Assembly (NCBI GenBank): GCA_964387095.1
Contig: CAYLVH010000034.1
Location: forward strand, 1-17,306
Direction of reading: 5' to 3'
DNA: 17,306 nucleotides
From: JAJQBJ01 sp964387095
Lineage (GTDB): Bacteria > Bacillota > Clostridia > Oscillospirales > Oscillospiraceae
Shown here: positions 16,493 to 17,306 of the stretch, in pieces
How positions within the stretch are numbered: position 1 is the stretch's first letter
Layout: the number at the start of each line of letters is the position of its first letter
Translations under genes and position numbers: made by a program
Notes under the pieces: model-generated
What the model was told of the DNA's origin: nothing
Databases searched by the model: none
The model's input: the letters and a program-made list of their open reading frames with translations, nothing else

Positions 16493-17173
16493 ATGAAAAC
16501 CTTAGAAGAAAAATTGGGCTACACCTTTCGTGACCCGAAGCTGTTGGAGAATGCGCTGACCCATTCCTCCTACGCCAATGAGAACCGGTCCAAGGGCAGC
16601 GAGAGCAACGAACGCCTGGAATTTCTGGGAGACTCCGTGCTGGGAATGGTGGTGGCGGAGTACCTGTTCCGCACCCGGACAGATTGGCCTGAGGGAGAGT
16701 TGACCCGGTTTCGGGCCAGCCTGGTCTGTGAGGAGAACCTGGTCAATGTGGCCCATGAGCTGGATCTGGGCAGCTATCTGCTGCTGGGCAAGGGGGAAGA
16801 GGCTGGAGGTGGCCGCACCCGGAATTCCATCATCGCGGATGCGGTGGAGGCTCTGCTGGCGGCGGTCTATCTGGACGGCGGGCTCTCCCAGGCCAGACAG
16901 CTGATCCAAACCTATATTCTCGACCGCATCGGCACCCGGGACGCAGCCAATCAGGACTATAAGACCGCCCTTCAGGAGCTGGTTCAGCGGAAGAATGGTA
17001 AGGTGCTGAGCTATCATCTGACGGGCTCCACCGGACCCGACCACGCAAAGACCTTCTTTGTGGAGGTCCAGCTGAATGGGACCCCCATCGGACATGGCCA
17101 GGGCCATAGCAAGAAGGAGGCCGAGCAGATGTCCGCCAAGGCGGGGATCAGCTACCTGAATGGAAAGAAATAA
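16493..17173 (+). CDS. rnc: Ribonuclease III
   Basis: RNase III cuts double-stranded RNA, including 16S/23S rRNA precursors. The 226 residues have an N-terminal endonuclease domain with the signature NERLEFLGDSVLG (39-51), holding catalytic E43 and D47. The second metal-binding pair is D116 and E119 in SIIADAVEALLAAVYLDGG. A C-terminal double-stranded RNA-binding domain spans about 153-224 (DYKTALQELVQRKNGK to KKEAEQMSAKAGISYL). Length is normal. The start at ATG 16493 lies 17 bases after plsX behind AAGGTGAG. It closes the operon, as a strong hairpin terminator follows within ten bases; smc, a frequent downstream neighbour, is not in the window. Confidence 0.98.
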   Translation: MKTLEEKLGYTFRDPKLLENALTHSSYANENRSKGSESNERLEFLGDSVLGMVVAEYLFRTRTDWPEGELTRFRASLVCEENLVNVAHELDLGSYLLLGKGEEAGGGRTRNSIIADAVEALLAAVYLDGGLSQARQLIQTYILDRIGTRDAANQDYKTALQELVQRKNGKVLSYHLTGSTGPDHAKTFFVEVQLNGTPIGHGQGHSKKEAEQMSAKAGISYLNGKK

Positions 17174-17181
17174 CGCGGTGA

Positions 17182-17213
17182 AAAAGCTGGAAGGTCTCGG
17201 CCTTTCAGCTTTT
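17182..17213 (+). terminator. Strong intrinsic terminator after rnc
   Basis: AAAAGCTGGAAGG (17182-17194) pairs with CCTTTCAGCTTTT (17201-17213) through 13 pairs, one of them G-T, around the loop TCTCGG. The arm ends in TTTT, followed by a further TTTT after GCCC. The A-rich left arm makes it potentially bidirectional. The remaining bases to 17306 contain a weaker hairpin (GCCCTTT 17222-17228 with AAAGGGC 17240-17246) and no recognised gene. Confidence 0.85.
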
Positions 17214-17306
17214 GCCCTTTTGCCCTTTGAACAGCAAATAAAGGGCCAAATACCCACGGAAATCAATTTTGAGAAAGGACTCTAAGCAGCATATTAGAAT
17301 CCAGTA

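Noticed and set aside
17222..17246. Second terminator after rnc (GCCCTTT with AAAGGGC)
   Set aside because: The 7-bp stem with an 11-base loop has no T-tract and follows a much better terminator.

Overview
The window reads as chromosomal backbone of a GC-rich, endospore-forming Firmicute of the class Clostridia, most likely in or near Oscillospiraceae/Ruminococcaceae. The evidence is an alpha/beta-type small acid-soluble spore protein, the dgt-dnaG-rpoD and dprA-topA-trmFO gene orders, strong GGAGG-type ribosome binding sites and clostridial protein flavours. The genus cannot be fixed from the sequence alone. All recognised genes lie on the + strand.

Layout. (1) Positions 1-257 hold the last 84 codons of a large serine recombinase of the TndX/TnpX type. 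This part is more AT-rich than the rest, and it suggests that an integrative element ends just before hflX. (2) 365-2850: hflX, a GNAT acetyltransferase and a YigZ/IMPACT protein form a tight operon that ends in a hairpin. (3) 2941-6999: a dGTPase-like HD hydrolase (dgt), then primase dnaG (GTG start) overlapping the housekeeping sigma factor rpoD by ATGA. This is a macromolecular-synthesis operon without rpsU. (4) 7000-7722: a non-coding stretch with unusual dyads, a small spore protein gene (7220-7432) behind a strongly folded leader, a strong terminator, and then a sigma-A promoter with a long structured leader. (5) 7723-11749: ktrB and ktrA (potassium uptake), a SpoU/TrmH-type RNA methyltransferase and a divergent dprA. 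(6) 11775-17173: topA with a lysine/alanine tail, trmFO, plsX and rnc, ended by a strong terminator. After it, about 90 bp hold no recognisable gene.

The genes cover genome maintenance and information processing: dNTP hydrolysis, priming, transcription initiation, DNA supercoiling, ssDNA loading, tRNA/rRNA modification and RNA cleavage. They also include K+ homeostasis, phospholipid initiation and spore DNA protection. I see no defence system, CRISPR array, biosynthetic cluster or clearly new multi-gene system. The observations most worth checking are non-coding or at sub-gene scale: the folded spore-gene leader, the ktr leader, a perfect 24-bp palindrome inside dnaG, the recombinase end beside hflX, the divergent DprA core and the histone-like tail of TopA.
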